This document shows, piece after piece, positions 12,845-25,587 of a DNA stretch of 35,812 bases. Location of the stretch: assembly GCF_001039355.2 (NCBI RefSeq), contig NW_019775180.1, positions 1-35,812 of the forward strand, given 5' to 3'. The translations under genes and the position numbers were made by a program. The notes beneath the pieces were generated by a model, which was given only the letters and a program-made list of their open reading frames with translations, searched no databases and was not told the DNA's origin. Source of the stretch: Lingula anatina. Its lineage: Eukaryota > Brachiopoda > Lingulata > Lingulida > Lingulidae. Positions within the stretch are counted from its first letter, which is position 1, and every line of letters starts with the position of its first letter.

Positions 12845-13469
12845 ACCTCTCAATATCGGGCAATAATTTCCATATTAGCTGAAAGAAAAATTTCTACTTT
12901 ATTCTTATTACATAGCACATGTACAGCTAATAAAATTCCTGTGTAAAGCACCCCTCTTTTGTTAAAAAAGATACTAGTAAAGAAAAATGAGGGGTCATCT
13001 AAAAAGTTTACATGCTTTCCAAAATTTGGAGAATAGGTGTTTAGGTCAGTAAGGCAGGTCAAATATGGTGCTTTGATAACTAATGCCCACTGTAATACTG
13101 GTTCGTCAGAAAAGCAAGGATGTTTATTGGTTTTGCAACTAGTACATGGAGCCTTTGCTGACCTTATTGGAAGTTCTCTACAAACTACGTCATGAAATAA
13201 TCAATATTAAAGAACTGTCGGCTGAATTATGATCATGAGAAAAAAAGGTTAAAGAAATAAAGAAAAATAAATAAATATTGATCGAACGTGGGAAAACTGA
13301 TAACAGGCTTATCAGATTATTCCAAAAGAATGAATTCTAAATCATAAACAAAACGAGTTTGATTTACAGTGTTGGAAGAACATTGAAGTGAAATGCTAGC
13401 GGCTATGTCGTTACCTGCACGAAACACCTGTAGGCATATCGCCAGAGTTGCTAGTGTGCTAGTACATTA

Positions 13470-13974
13470 AGACTGCATTCCCACAGATTTAGATCGATTC
13501 ATCTGGATCGACCTAACTCCCTGGCGGTTCACGCTAAATTGCTGTCAGCTCAGGAGGCTTAGGCTTCATTCACATGCAATGTCTATTATCTAAATTCTAT
13601 TTTCTATTCGCGCTATCTTATGATCAAGGTCTGTGCCCTGAATATCCCGCCGCGTAATTACTGGCAGCGCGAGCCAGTTACTTATAGTAACTTATAGTAA
13701 CTGGCTCGCGCTGCCAGTAATTACGCCGCGGGATATTCAGGGCACAGACCGTGATCATAAGACATACCGCAAATAGAAAATAGAATTTAGAAAATAGACA
13801 TTGCATGTGAACGAAGCCTTAAATGTCTGTCACGCCTACCGAATCAGCTAGGGTAAAGATAATTACTAACAGCTTTACTAGGCGTGACAGACATTTAAGC
13901 CGGCCAAGTTGACAGCAATTTAATGAGACTCCATAGGGGGGATAGATCGATCTAAATATCTGTGGGAATGGTCT
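13470..13974. mobile_element. foldback (long inverted repeat) MITE, about 0.5 kb
   Basis: The element is almost entirely two arms of an inverted repeat. The ends read AGACTGCATTCCCACAGAT on the left and ATCTGTGGGAATGGTCT on the right. The arms continue through shared blocks (GCTAAATTGCTGTCA, CACATGCAATGTCTATT, GGCACAGACC, GCGCGAGCCAGTTAC) to a centre at about 13681-13700 that contains CTTATAGTAA twice. Near-perfect pairing over more than 80 bp either side of the centre implies a young element or gene conversion between arms. There is no coding capacity, so movement would need a transposase in trans. The flanks are TTA on the left and CTA on the right; a clear target-site duplication is not visible, so the superfamily is unassigned. 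Confidence 0.85.
13819..13898. mobile_element. 72-bp TTAA-flanked miniature element nested in the foldback's right arm
   Basis: A 72-bp insert at 13823-13894 has perfect 16-bp terminal inverted repeats (ATGTCTGTCACGCCTA and its complement) and is flanked on both sides by TTAA (13819-13822 and 13895-13898). The left arm of the host foldback has no insert at the matching place (near 13558-13562), so an empty site is present in the same molecule. TTAA duplication is typical of piggyBac- and Kolobok-type transposition. The parent family is unknown. Confidence 0.75.
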
Positions 13975-14098
13975 CTAATAGAAATGGCGAGTTTTTTGTG
14001 CTGAATTACACGTACAAAAGAACTTTCGGAATGTGAAAATTAGGATGGTAAAGCAGCATTTTGCAGGGCGAAGTGAAATCAAAGTCGTAACGGTATTC

Positions 14099-14190
14099 TG
14101 TTCTGAAAATAAGTCACCGACTACGCACGGTTCCAAAGTCTAAAATATTGTGTTCTGAAAATAAGTCACCGACCACGCACGGCCCCAAAG
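14099..14190. repeat. 52-bp tandem duplication
   Basis: A block beginning TGTTCTGAAAATAAGTCACC at 14099 recurs at 14151, with differences such as GACTACG against GACCACG and GGTTCC against GGCCCC. The divergence shows the copies are not a recent assembly artefact. Confidence 0.75.
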
Positions 14191-14370
14191 AAGACAATAA
14201 ATGGGAAAGATTACTGATATAAGGACACTATTTTAAAGGGCAGATGGTAAATACAAAAAAATGCAGACCCCATAACATAGTGACAGGCAGTGTGAAGCAC
14301 GAACAGACACAACTTCACGCACACACCATTGAAATGATGTCCATAATGATGTCCAGAAAATAAGTAAAAA

Positions 14371-14392
14371 ACACACACACACACACACACAC
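14371..14392. repeat. (AC)11 microsatellite
   Basis: Eleven uninterrupted AC units after a short A run; likely to vary in length between individuals. Confidence 0.95.
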
Positions 14393-17300
14393 TGATAAAA
14401 CATGCAGTCTACAGCTGCCTATTAATTGATTTCATAAATGACGTGGATCTGGTATTGATTTAACATTTGTACCAAACCCTGTAGTTAACATGTAATTAGC
14501 CTCATCTTCCCTCTCTTCAGGCAACTCATTCACTGTCTTAAATATCGCCTCCCACGACTCATCTTCACTCAAAGTGGTATATGTCAACTATTAAGTCGAA
14601 AACGAGACACATTATTCATCAAAATCCGAAATGTACTCACGTAGTTTTGCCAAATTTTCGTTTGTAAAATTCCCTTTCTCATGCTTATATGTAAAGATAC
14701 CCTGTGTTATACAAAAAATGTATACGTGTTTGTGTGGGCGTGTGTGTCAGGCCTGTGCGATTATAAATATAAGAGGAACAGCTCACCGACATATATTTTG
14801 ACTTAAAAACCATGCTAAGGGACGCCGGCTCTAACAATTGGAGAGGGTATCCTTTTTTTCTACATTTATCATGCCAATAAACTCTACATCTCCGTGACAA
14901 AATTCTCACTGTTTCTGTGTTATTTCTTAAAGGAAATTAATATATTTTGAAGGTGGTATCATGTAAAAAAAATGTTGACATTACTATCACTGTTTAACAG
15001 TGTTACATTTTCTTTCAAGTACCGTTACTACAACCAAAATGTCACGGTGACCTATTCTTCAGACAAGCACTTGTATATGTGCGTTGGTGCTTGATACTTG
15101 GATTTACCAAATGGGAATCATTTAAGCACTTTTGGTATTTGAAAACGGGAATACATATCGTCCTCATGATTCGACTTCCGATCCCGAGCTGTTCACGTGC
15201 TCAGTACAAGCCCTCCCACCTGTATTCCCAAGTGTTTCGAAGGAGCTCTCCTTAACATGATACAGCAGCTCGGAAGTAAGTGAATTTGAACAGGGAATTG
15301 TATCGGATATAATTCCCTGATTTGAATAACCATCTAACTTGGCACAAGCGAGACACATGTGATCAAATATGATACAAGCTACAAATAAGCCATCACAATA
15401 GCGGGACACCATTGATGAAACACCACTAAACAAAGACAAGACACTTTTGTTTACCTGCATCGCTCAAGTGATGCCCGTGGCGAATCCTTTGGTGCCACAA
15501 AAATAGAGACCCCGCCCCTCTCACGCCCATTTTTCCTCTCCTTGGATTTGCAGCCGAAGGTCACTCGTTGGCCGAAATTTGGTTTTTTGCAACCAGTCCT
15601 CTTTTCTACCTTCCCCCATCTCCATGAACAGGCACGGTAACCGAATTGCCTTTTCTACCTCGGTCCACGAATAGAGGCGAGACACCTGAATCTCGGGACT
15701 CGTAGAATAACAAAGTTTTACTCACGGATATCCCTCATCACACAGTTAACTGGGGATCTTACAAAACGGAGGCGAGTCACATGTACCTACATCTCCCTGC
15801 TGTGTCCCCTCACATCCGATATTAAATACGTTTAACATTAATATAAACAAACAAACACATAAACTCAAAAACATGATTTTTAGCCCATATTACCCCTATT
15901 CCCGCTTAAATATGCTCTAAGATCTAATGATGGCATCGGGGAAATAACTACGTTTGTTTACATGACCACAATAAATCTCAAATTGGTAAACAAGGTGTAG
16001 ACTACTGTCCTAAAGAACTTCAGTGCTTCCATACATGTTTTATTTGTGGAAGAATAGCTGCATTCAAGTCGGAGGATGTGGTATCCCTTTGAACATACTC
16101 AAAAGAGGATGGGTTGGGTATTTGGTAAACTACTTTACAAAAAAGAAGAGAACCTCAAAACTTATACTCACCTTTAAACCAAACGGATACTCTTTCTGTT
16201 ACAGTCTAAATAACCATATTACACTCTCGGTTTACAGTTTCTCATTATGCTAGTGAACTTTCCACATCCAATAGTGACACACCTTAATAAGACATTACAC
16301 ATACATTGCGTCACAAGAGTCAGTTTGAAGACACATTAGTGTAGTGCGTGATATCATTAGTATTAATCCAATAATAATAATAATTATAATTATTATAATT
16401 AACCGAAACGTCCAGGAATACACAAAATTAGTCACTAATGTTCAATCTTTAGGTCTAAACAATGCAGCACAACACATCTATTAACACACTTACAAGAAAT
16501 GAGAATATAACATAGAGTACATTGGATACTGGTTTAGGAGTGGCAGTTTTATTCACTGTGAAGGACAACCGGTATGATAGTAGAATGTAAACAAATATAA
16601 TAGTGTAGAGCAAATCCAAATCATGACAAACGGAAATTATTAAGAAAGAAGCAAATATTTATAGGTCTTTGAACTTCACCTGACAACTATTGTATTTTTT
16701 CGTGAACCGTTCAATGTATTTGAGCATAATGCACGTCACGTAAGTTGCATAACACGACATCATGTCGACTACTGGTACATGTACCACACCCCTCCCTTGA
16801 AAAAATCTACATTTTTTTAAACTATGCTTTAGTTACGAAAAGGCTTCTAAAATATCCCAGAAAATAATGTAATGTCACGTGTCGATTTTGACTCTTCAAT
16901 AATTTTTACTTTTGCCCCAAGCCTAGGAAAATTGAGTCTGTGTGATTGAAACTGAGGATTTTGTCTTTTAACGTGGATTGTACTGACTGATCTTTTTATT
17001 AATGAGGAATAGTGTTATGCATTTATGCTGCATAATATTGATCTCAAAATTTAACTGTTTCATTTCTTAGGTTAGCTTCTAACATTGGTTGGAATAAGTA
17101 AAAAGCTATGAAATTGCAGAAAACTCGAATTGAACATTTTTTTTGAAAATCTGCCCTCAGCAATATTACCAACACCAGTTAAGGAAGCTATTAATCGCTG
17201 GTTATTCTTCCAGTATTAATTGTTGCTATGGTAACGACTTTGTCACTTGCGTTCTATTGGTCTCATCTGAGACAGTAACAGAAATCTTACATCATCGTAT

Positions 17301-19047
17301 GGTCGTTAAATTCAGGACATTCACAAAAGAGAGGGGACGAGAGAGAGGAGGAGAGGACAAAAAACAAATGCAAGAACAGAATTAGTATAAATGCTTTCGA
17401 TACTCCATTAAACATTGACATGCTGCTGATGCATGTTTTTCAGCGGAAAAACAGCAGCAAGGGCTTCCGTGTTTAAACAATTTGTTTGTATGTGATGTAT
17501 GATTTGGGAAGAAGAAACGTTCAAACTAGTACTCTCTTTCATTACTTTCTTTTTACCTGGAACACACTATTGCCTTATAAAAATCGCGGTATCAATATTA
17601 AGGTGATTCATGGGTAGGTTTCCTTGATGTTTTCTCGGAAAATTTATTTTCAGGTAAACAAAGCAAGGGGAATTTTCAATGCCTTTCCTCTTCCCTTGTC
17701 ATTCATTGTGAATGGATGCAAATCCTGGGGGAAAAGAGTGAATAAGACATTCTCTATACGCCGATACAACAAATACAACAAACTATTATTATTAGCTGAG
17801 AATCCTGGAAACTGCTAATTGACAAGTTTAAGGCTTAGAATAATCCCATGCACCCTTTTGTGTGCTGTGAGATAAGGAAATCGGAAATCAATCGCCAACC
17901 CGCCGATGGTTGGTGGATAGCAGTGCTTTGCTCAGGTTCAAATCTCAGCCGAATTATAGATTGGGGAAGAGCGAGATACGACATCAATTTCCCTAGAGAC
18001 ACAGGAAGATCAATTAAGAAAGCCTTTGTGCATAAAATTTGCATTTCTACAATCCCTTGTGCAGTGGCATCTAAAATTCGAAGTGCGGGCAAACGCCTAC
18101 TGCTCAGATTTTTTGAAGAAGCCGACAAGTATTTGAATAAATGTAGCAGGCCACTGCTGTGCTCAAAATACAGCGGTGTGATTATGCGTGATGTTCAGAT
18201 TCCGATTTCCGGTTAGATAGATCCACTATTGACTTAATTCTAAATGAAATCTACCAATTATTGAACCAGAAACCCGAGGAATAAATACCGATCCAACTTG
18301 ACCCAACAGAGTACAAAGCATAGGCTTACGCCCAGCAAAGTCTTTTAGTTCTGATTAGTCATTTATACGCCTTTTTCAGAATTTAATGTAGGCTTAATAC
18401 CGGGCCTTGGGCCAGAAATTTCGCAGAAACTGGAATGGGGCTGGGGTGGAGGTCTTTTTCTGAATATCCAACATGCAGCGGTTGGATGCATGCAGCGGTT
18501 GTCCACAAATTATTAAGGAGTAGGCCCCTAAAATAGCATATATTTTGCCTTGGCCATTTAGATTTTATCAAGTCTGTCAATTCAATTTTAGATCGAGACA
18601 ATCATGAGAAAAGTATGATCTTGAAAATTCATTAAAAAATTCATCAGTATTGTTGAGCTGCGTCTAACCCGTCTCTTGCACGGTCGTGCACGGTATGATT
18701 TGTGATTTGGTCCAGATATTTACTTAGTATAGACCAAAGAATTACGCAATCCTTTCCCTACAAGATGTATATCATTCTTTCAACATCTTTGAAAGACGGA
18801 CAGCCGATTTCAGAATTAAATTCATTGTCGTCATCACAGTTTTCAAAAAAAAAAAAAAAAAGTAAATCCGTTGCATTACATATTTCAACATTATAATGAC
18901 ATATAACGTTAATGCCTAAACAAAAAGTATATATCTATAAGAAAATGAAAGTAGAAGAATATGCGATTATGCACAGAATTGACACCATGTGCAGTGGACT
19001 ATAAAATTTTATCACTGTAATCGACCAGCAGATTGTGTTAGAGGCGA

Positions 19048-19098
19048 CCAATGAAATGCTGGCACGTTGGGAGCGAGCTGCCTGCAACATCACTTCCG
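19048..19098 (+). promoter_or_regulatory. candidate ERGIC1 core promoter: CCAAT box and ETS motif
   Basis: CCAAT at 19048-19052 and ACTTCCG at 19092-19098 (an ETS-type site on the minus strand) lie about 115 and 70 bp before the ERGIC1 ATG, in a locally GC-richer stretch. No TATA box is seen at a fitting distance. This looks like a housekeeping promoter, but the motifs are short. Confidence 0.35.
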
Positions 19099-19163
19099 CC
19101 GGTGTTCACATGTGCTGTGTGTTTTGATTCGGACCAGATATTTAGTGAACGACAGGCAGGAAG

Positions 19164-22100
19164 ATGCAGTTTGATATAAGAAGGTAATTTATTTTTTTGC
19201 AAGCTACTTATTTTCATTACGTTTACAGCATAGAGAAAGATGTATATATAACTGCCATCTACCTCGATACTTGATGCACCAAACGAATACTATATTATTC
19301 AGGTATTTATAAACTGAAGCCTCTCTCTGTCGATTTTAGTATGAAGTATGGATTAATTTTGATCGGCTGCATTATGATCAGCCGAATGATAGACTAGCGA
19401 GGTATCTTAAATTCGTTTTACGTGGTTTTAAGATTCAAAACCGATCAGTTAATTAAGGATACAGCGTGACTAACCGTATGCAAAGCCTGAATGGCATTTG
19501 AATAATGAATCGTATGCACTCTCACACACGTTTTACCCCTATTTACTTTAAATATCTGGTATATAAAACGTAAATAAAAATGCTTGAATACCTGTGCAGT
19601 AAAGTATCTTTGTTTGCTAGCATGCGTCCTCAGCTTCACAACCAATGCTTCTTGCATAGCTGCATACATAAACATACACTGTATACCAGTAAGTGATACT
19701 TACAACGAAATTTTTGTATTCTTAAATTTTTAATCTGTGCGTTATACCTACGTACATCACATTTGAAAGTATATGATGAATATCTTGATTGATGAACCTC
19801 AAAATTATTAGTATTACTACTAATCCTAAAAAAATCCATTGTCAAGAATGTTTTAACCACTGTCTTGAAAGCAAAGACCAAAGTAACCCTTAGGCTAGTA
19901 AATGATTTTATTTCAGATATCAAATTTTAGTTTCTCGATCAGCTCTATATTCAGGTGCAGACAATTTTGACAGGTTTTTTCATCATGTAATACATGTACT
20001 TAAGTAATAGGTGTAATATTTTCTTTAAAATTCAGCAGTGATTAAAATCTCCCAAATGGTCTATTAGCTTTTATTCTAAAAATACTACCAAATTATTGTG
20101 TATATATGTGCCCTGGTATGTGAACTAGCTATTAAGGGAGAGTTGTTATCACATTTACAGATTTTATAGTGTGCTCACAGATTAGTGAAAAAATGATCAT
20201 GTTTTGAAAATTTAAATAATCACGAATGTTGCAAAACACTACTAAATTATAATTAACAGTATTATTTCCAGGTGTATTGTGACATTTCTGCTGTGTTTTA
20301 AGTTAATTAATGCAAAGAATACTCTATTAAATCTTTGTCTTGCAACTGTACTAAAACATGTTGTCTGAGATGAAGGTAGAGATACATGTTCACTTTTAAC
20401 TTGAATGATTTTTGCCTTCTTCAAGTTGAAACTAGATCATATAATATACGCAAGTCCCATGTAAATGCCTTTATTTCATCTTTTTAAAGTTACCTTTTCA
20501 TATAAGATTTTCACTGAATTTTTATGCAAATTATCCTAAAGTAACCACCTTTAAAACTTGCATATTGTATGTTTACCTGTGTGATAACCTACCCTCTTGA
20601 TAAACTTGGGATAAACCTAATGGTATATTAAACCCATATAATACCTTTTGTCTGTTTTTTTTCAGATATTTGCTGAAATGAAACATGATAACAAAACCTT
20701 AAATAAGTATTTGTGAAAATGTACGGAATTTTGTCTAATGTTATATATGGCATGGTAGTCTGTTTATGAAATATGCAGACTGCCTAATTTTATGCTGGAC
20801 ACTTTATCTACATTAATTATCACAAAAAGCAACCAAATGCTTTCTCACTGTTCCATCTGTGCACATGTAGGTCATTCATATGATACAGCTCCATATGCTT
20901 GCTTGAAACTCGGGTTATTAAGATTTGTAACATATCTAATTAAGGTCATCAGATGGCCATATGATGAATAGAAAAAGGGGTTAATTGCCTTCTAGATAGC
21001 ATTTGGCCTTATTTATATATTCTGTCTGTATTTGAACACGACCTCCAATTAAATGACATGATCAAAGTAAAGTCGTCATTACACAGTTAGTACTTTTCTC
21101 TTTCCTAGCATATTGTTCTTTCCAAATCTTTGATAGGATGTGTGCAATTTGAGTCTGACACTGTTATCTCCCTGTGGTGTTTTGCATATGAATTTAGGAA
21201 TCTTTTCTTGATATCTTTTCCTACAGTTTTTATCAGGTTCAGTGAATCTTTCATATAATGCATCTTTAATTTGTTGTTGTGTACCTGGATATTTTTTTTT
21301 TCGTTGAAAATCTTATTGGTGCTTGTGAAAGTGTTGAGCTAGAAACCCTCCATGCCTGAACACCATAAAATGTAGAAGTAGTTTTTTATTGAAGTGTTCG
21401 ACTGCAACTTTTCTCTTATCCTTGTTTTCTATTTTCCCTCAAGAAGAGTAATTTCATGGGGGTGGGAAGATAACCTTAATTACATTTCTACAAAATGATA
21501 TGGAATACAAGTTCTTCATATCTTTATTATCAATGTATTGTATTTGTACCATTAAACAAATAACAGAAATTAAGTAATATTTTTGCACATTGCAGGTTTG
21601 ATATATATCGGAAGATCCCTAAGGATTTAACGCAGCCAACCCAGACTGGGGCTGTCATCTCAATTCTCAGTACATTGTTTATATCATACCTTTTCCTGTC
21701 AGAGCTGCTGGACTATATATCAGTAGATATGTAAGTGCCATTCGAACAGTATTCTTTTGTATATGAATCATAACTTAGATAAGAAAAGAACAGTAACAGT
21801 ACCATAGGGTGCATACCTTGTAGAGAATCAATTTATTGCACTATATGAATTGTTTTCCAATAACCACATTAACTAAAAATGTCAGTATTACTATAATATT
21901 AAATCATGCTTAAATATATTTATTTATTTATTTATTTATTTTGGCAGTATTACAAGCTTGTTGGTGTAGTGCAAAATTAAATGAATAATAAATTACTTTA
22001 AATAATTTTTTCTTTTTAGATTTTTGGTTTTCACTTGTTTCAAATTTTACTTGAGCATGTTTCAACAGTTTGTCTGTGGATAGTTATTGATAATTGTTTT

Positions 22101-25100
22101 TGTTTTTTAGTGTCAGTGAAATGTTTGTAGATGATCCAACAACTGACAGAATTCCAGTGAAAATTGATCTGAGTATCCCACATCTGCCGTGTCAATGTAT
22201 GTATAAATACAGGAGACTCCTTACTTAGAGATGGCATAGATTTCTATATGATCACAATGGATGATAACACATTTTAGCATAAAAAATTATACTGGCAACA
22301 GGATATAATAGAATAAATTGAAAATGCAGATATACCTATATTTCCAGACACACAGGAAGCAGGAGTAAATGTCCTGTAACAGATATGAATTATTTTATAG
22401 TACCAGTTTATAACACAATACAAAATCTACATGCCAAACAATCAAAATTAATATTTGGGGCAGCAGAAAACAGGCTTTAAAACTTCAACTTAAAATCTCT
22501 GGTCATAAATTTGACCTACTTTTTCCCTCCAGTTTGTAAGGCAGAGAAAGTAAGCTGAAAATATATCTAATAAGTTTAATTATATGCGCTGGAAATAATG
22601 TAATGGAACTCTGCTGTTACCATCTTTATATGACACATTTGTTTTTCACCACGTAAGTGTCAAAGGGTTTTTTGTTTTACTTGCACTGAACAGCTCTGTT
22701 TAGTAAAATGTCAGGTTTCTTGTGAAAATCATGATTGGAATGTATTCATTGTTTACTGCAATGTTAAAATTGAGCAACCCATTGTTGAGGTCAAAATTAA
22801 TGAAAATTTTGAGAATTTTAAAAACCCTCTCACCATCAAACTTATTTTGTCTCTTTGAATTACTTCATTTTTTTAACATTTGTGTATTTGCGTGTCTTTA
22901 TTATCCTATTTAGCTGAAAAGAATAAAAAGACTAAAAATTTTATATTGAAATTCTGTTTTCAGTCATTGGATTAGATATCCAGGATGATCTTGGTCGCCA
23001 TGAGGTGGGCTTTGTAGAGGACACTGATAAAACGCCAATTAATGAAATGAGGGGCTGCAGGTTTAAGGCCAGTTTTAACATTAATAAGGTAAAAATGTTA
23101 TTCCAAATATGACATAAGTACCTTATTCCAATAAAAAAATCTCAAATTTGTAGTTGTACCTTACTCTGGTAAGTTTTCTTAGTGTATAGTCAACTTATTC
23201 TCCACAGTCACATTTTTATCCTGTAAAGCTTCTAAAAGATCCTTATTTACACCTGAAAGACAACGTAGCCCCTTAAATAAAAGTTAACCCGAAATGTACC
23301 TGGTGTTGATATCCCAGCCTTCACTGATAGCCATGTCAGCTGGGAATGTCTGCATTATACATGGCATGGGCCTAATACTAAAATCAGTGCCATTTTCATG
23401 TGTTATGAAGCTGTCATGCTTGTTGAAGGTCAGGAATGCAAATGTTGAACTAAATGACTGGCCAGTCATTTAGAACTTAATTATTTAATTAAATTGTAAA
23501 AAAAAATTAAATAAATGTGCAGGGAATGGGTCAAGGAAAGGTTTGCTTTTTTCCCCCCAGGAAAATTCATTTTGGCAAGTAAATCAGTAAATCACATGCA
23601 GTGTATGATGTCTGTATATGTGTCAACTTTGATGCTTAGATTTACTTTTCTCACAGTTTAAATACAGTAATGGTTTTAAATGAGTTTATGTGTTTTATAG
23701 TTAGAATGAGTGATATGCTTTTGATTAAAGTGAAAAAATTTACATTTTTGTCATTTCAGGTACCTGGTAATTTCCATATATCAACACATGCATCCCAGGT
23801 TCAACCAGATAGCCCCAACATGAATCACATTATCCACAGTCTTGTGTTTGGAGACACAAAAGGAAAGGTAGAAAAACCATACCTTTTTAAAGGTGTACAA
23901 TGCAGTTTAGACATTTACATAGCAAAAAAAAAAAAAAAAAAAAAAAACATTTTTCTTTAACTACCAAGGTAAACCCTGTCCAAAACTCTCAACAAAATTA
24001 TGATTTATGAACCTGGGCCCAGTTTCATCACCACTGGATAGCACTATCCTCTGGATAACATTATCCATTGGATAAATATGTTATCCTAAGGACAGTTATG
24101 CTTTGGGTAAGGTAATATTTCTGAAAGGCTAGATACTTATTTTTGTCTCTGATATTGATATCTGGTGGTTAAATTTGGCTGCTTTCCTCAGAATATCTGT
24201 CCAGAGGATAACTATTCTATTCAATGGATAGTGTTATCCATAGGAAAGTGCTATCTATCACTGATGAAACTGGGCCCTGGTTTTAAGTCCTTAGTTTCTT
24301 ATACTTGAGTCACTCTCTTAATGAAGACATGAGTTGCACAGAAACAGATGCTATCTTAAGTTAAAGTTTTGATTTAACTGATCAGCTTTGAATATTGAAT
24401 ATTTATTGCATTGATTGATTTTTTTTTTTAAATTCCCCCTTATTTTTCAGCATTCACATTTACCTGGATCCTTTAATCCACTTAAAGATGTGGAGAAACA
24501 GGATGCTAACCGTAAGATTTTAACTTTTGCATTAATCAAATTTAAATATAATTTGTGTCAGTGAAACATAAGCCATTTGGCTTAAGGAGGTATGTCTTGA
24601 TTTAAAATCACTTAAGTGACTTTAGATGCCACAATATTCTAAAAAATATGAAATGAAATATTAATTTTTAAAGTTCATAACAGATGTGCACGTTTCTTTT
24701 TCAGCCTTGTCATCTCATGATTACTTCTTGAAGATAGTTCCCTCAATATTTGAAACAGTTGGAGGCAAAATATCTTATCCATACCAATACACATATGCTT
24801 ATAGAGTAAGTGCTGTTTAATAAATTGTTTTGGTGTGCAGGTATTACTTTTAAGACATCATGTCATTTCATTTTCATCTTTTTGTATGTAGATGATAAAA
24901 AATGGTGTACGTATGTGTTAACATGACCTACTAAATATTTTCCTTGTTGTTGCTCATCATCCTTTCCATCCAAGTCAACAAGCATTTTGGTAAAATGTTC
25001 ACTTCATGAAAATGCAAAATTTTATTGCAGGATTATTTACAATATGGACATGGACATAGAGTACTACCAGCAATTTGGTTTAGAATTGACCTCAGTCCTA

Positions 25101-25587
25101 TTACAGTGAAATACACAGAGAAAAGGAAACCATTTTATAGTTTCCTCACCATGGTGAGTATCTGAGAAGTTTAAAATTTAGTACAGAACAGGGTGTGGGA
25201 AGGAGGATTTAATATTCTATTCTAGATTCCCATTTATGCAAAAATATTTTCACTTTATTTTACATAACTTGTAATAGGGGGTACATGACTGCTTATGTCT
25301 GCCTTTTACAAGACAACAGGTGTCATGTGGTACAGACTAAATGATGACATATTACAGTATTAGTCCAGTCACTGTTGGAAAAATCTCTAGTGATAACCCA
25401 GTATATTGTCCCTGCTTCTGATAGATAGAATGGCTACTTTTTTATAAGTTTTCTAGTAAAATGCTGTTCTGTGTTTCAGATCTGTGCCATTCTAGGAGGA
25501 ACATTCACAGTGGCTGGCATCATTGACTCCCTTATCTTCACTGCTGCAGAGATTTTTAAAAAGGCAGAATTGGGAAAACTTAGTTGA
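19164..25587 (+). CDS. ERGIC1: ERGIC1 (ERGIC-32), ER-Golgi intermediate compartment protein 1
   Basis: Nine exons join in frame: 19164-19183, 21596-21730, 22111-22196, 22964-23088, 23760-23867, 24451-24511, 24705-24805, 25031-25153 and 25480-25587. They give 288 aa; human ERGIC1 has 290. The protein begins MQFDIRRFDIYRKIPKDLTQ, very close to the vertebrate start. A transmembrane segment follows at about residues 24-45 (GAVISILSTLFISYLFLSEL). The lumenal domain carries family blocks such as GLDIQDDLGRHEVG, VPGNFHISTHAS, SSHDYFLKIVP and ITVKYTE. A second transmembrane segment lies in the last exon region (ICAILGGTFTVAGIIDSLIF). ERGIC1 is a membrane protein cycling between ER and Golgi with ERGIC2/ERGIC3-type partners, probably helping cargo traffic. 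The first coding exon is only 20 bp and intron 1 is 2.4 kb. All introns are GT-AG. No damage is visible. Confidence 0.97.
23450..23473. repeat. 24-bp perfect palindrome in ERGIC1 intron 4
   Basis: CTAAATGACTGG is followed directly by its exact reverse complement. The symmetry does not extend clearly outward. It may be the centre of a decayed inverted-repeat element or a dimeric protein-binding site. Confidence 0.7.
23924..23947. repeat. 24-base poly-A run just after ERGIC1 exon 5
   Basis: The run begins about 56 bp past the exon 5 donor. It may be a simple repeat or the tail of a tiny retroposed fragment; no SINE head was recognised before it. Confidence 0.8.
24011..24282. mobile_element. 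MITE with GGGCCCAGTTTCATCA termini, in ERGIC1 intron 5
   Basis: The left end ACCTGGGCCCAGTTTCATCA pairs with the right end TGATGAAACTGGGCCCTGGT, and the pairing continues weakly inward (GGATAGCACTATCC against GGAAAGTGCTATC). The interior repeats GGATAAC/TTATCC motifs. It is about 270 bp long and noncoding. Ends beginning GGGCCC followed by a TTTCA-like tract recall Harbinger-type MITEs of marine animals; that assignment is from memory. A target-site duplication is not clear because GGGCCC is itself palindromic. Confidence 0.7.

Larger units (their letters stand above)
10639..19163. other. 8.5-kb spacer between divergent phosphatase and ERGIC1 genes
   Basis: I see no convincing coding exon here. 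Open frames of 60-120 codons occur on both strands (for example 15164-15460 minus and 17848-18216 plus) but match no family I recognise and have no splice context. The spacer must contain both promoters. Other contents are annotated separately: a CRE, a hairpin at 12786-12844, the foldback element, the 52-bp duplication and the CA repeat. There is also a CT-rich run near 11801-11818 and a 17-base poly-A run at about 18845. Confidence 0.6.

Noticed and set aside
12821-12880. CTGATGA motif as a hammerhead ribozyme core or C/D snoRNA C box
   Set aside because: No GAAA partner core for a hammerhead. A CTGA lies about 54 bases on, but there is no terminal stem, so a C/D snoRNA is not supported either.
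15164-15460. 98-codon minus-strand open frame in the spacer
   Set aside because: No recognisable domain and no splice or promoter context; the length is within chance for non-coding DNA.
17848-18216. 122-codon plus-strand frame with a tRNA-like B-box match (GGTTCAAATCTC near 17935)
   Set aside because: The frame matches no family. The upstream A-box is weak and no cloverleaf or SINE tail can be drawn, so neither a gene, a tRNA nor a SINE is supported.
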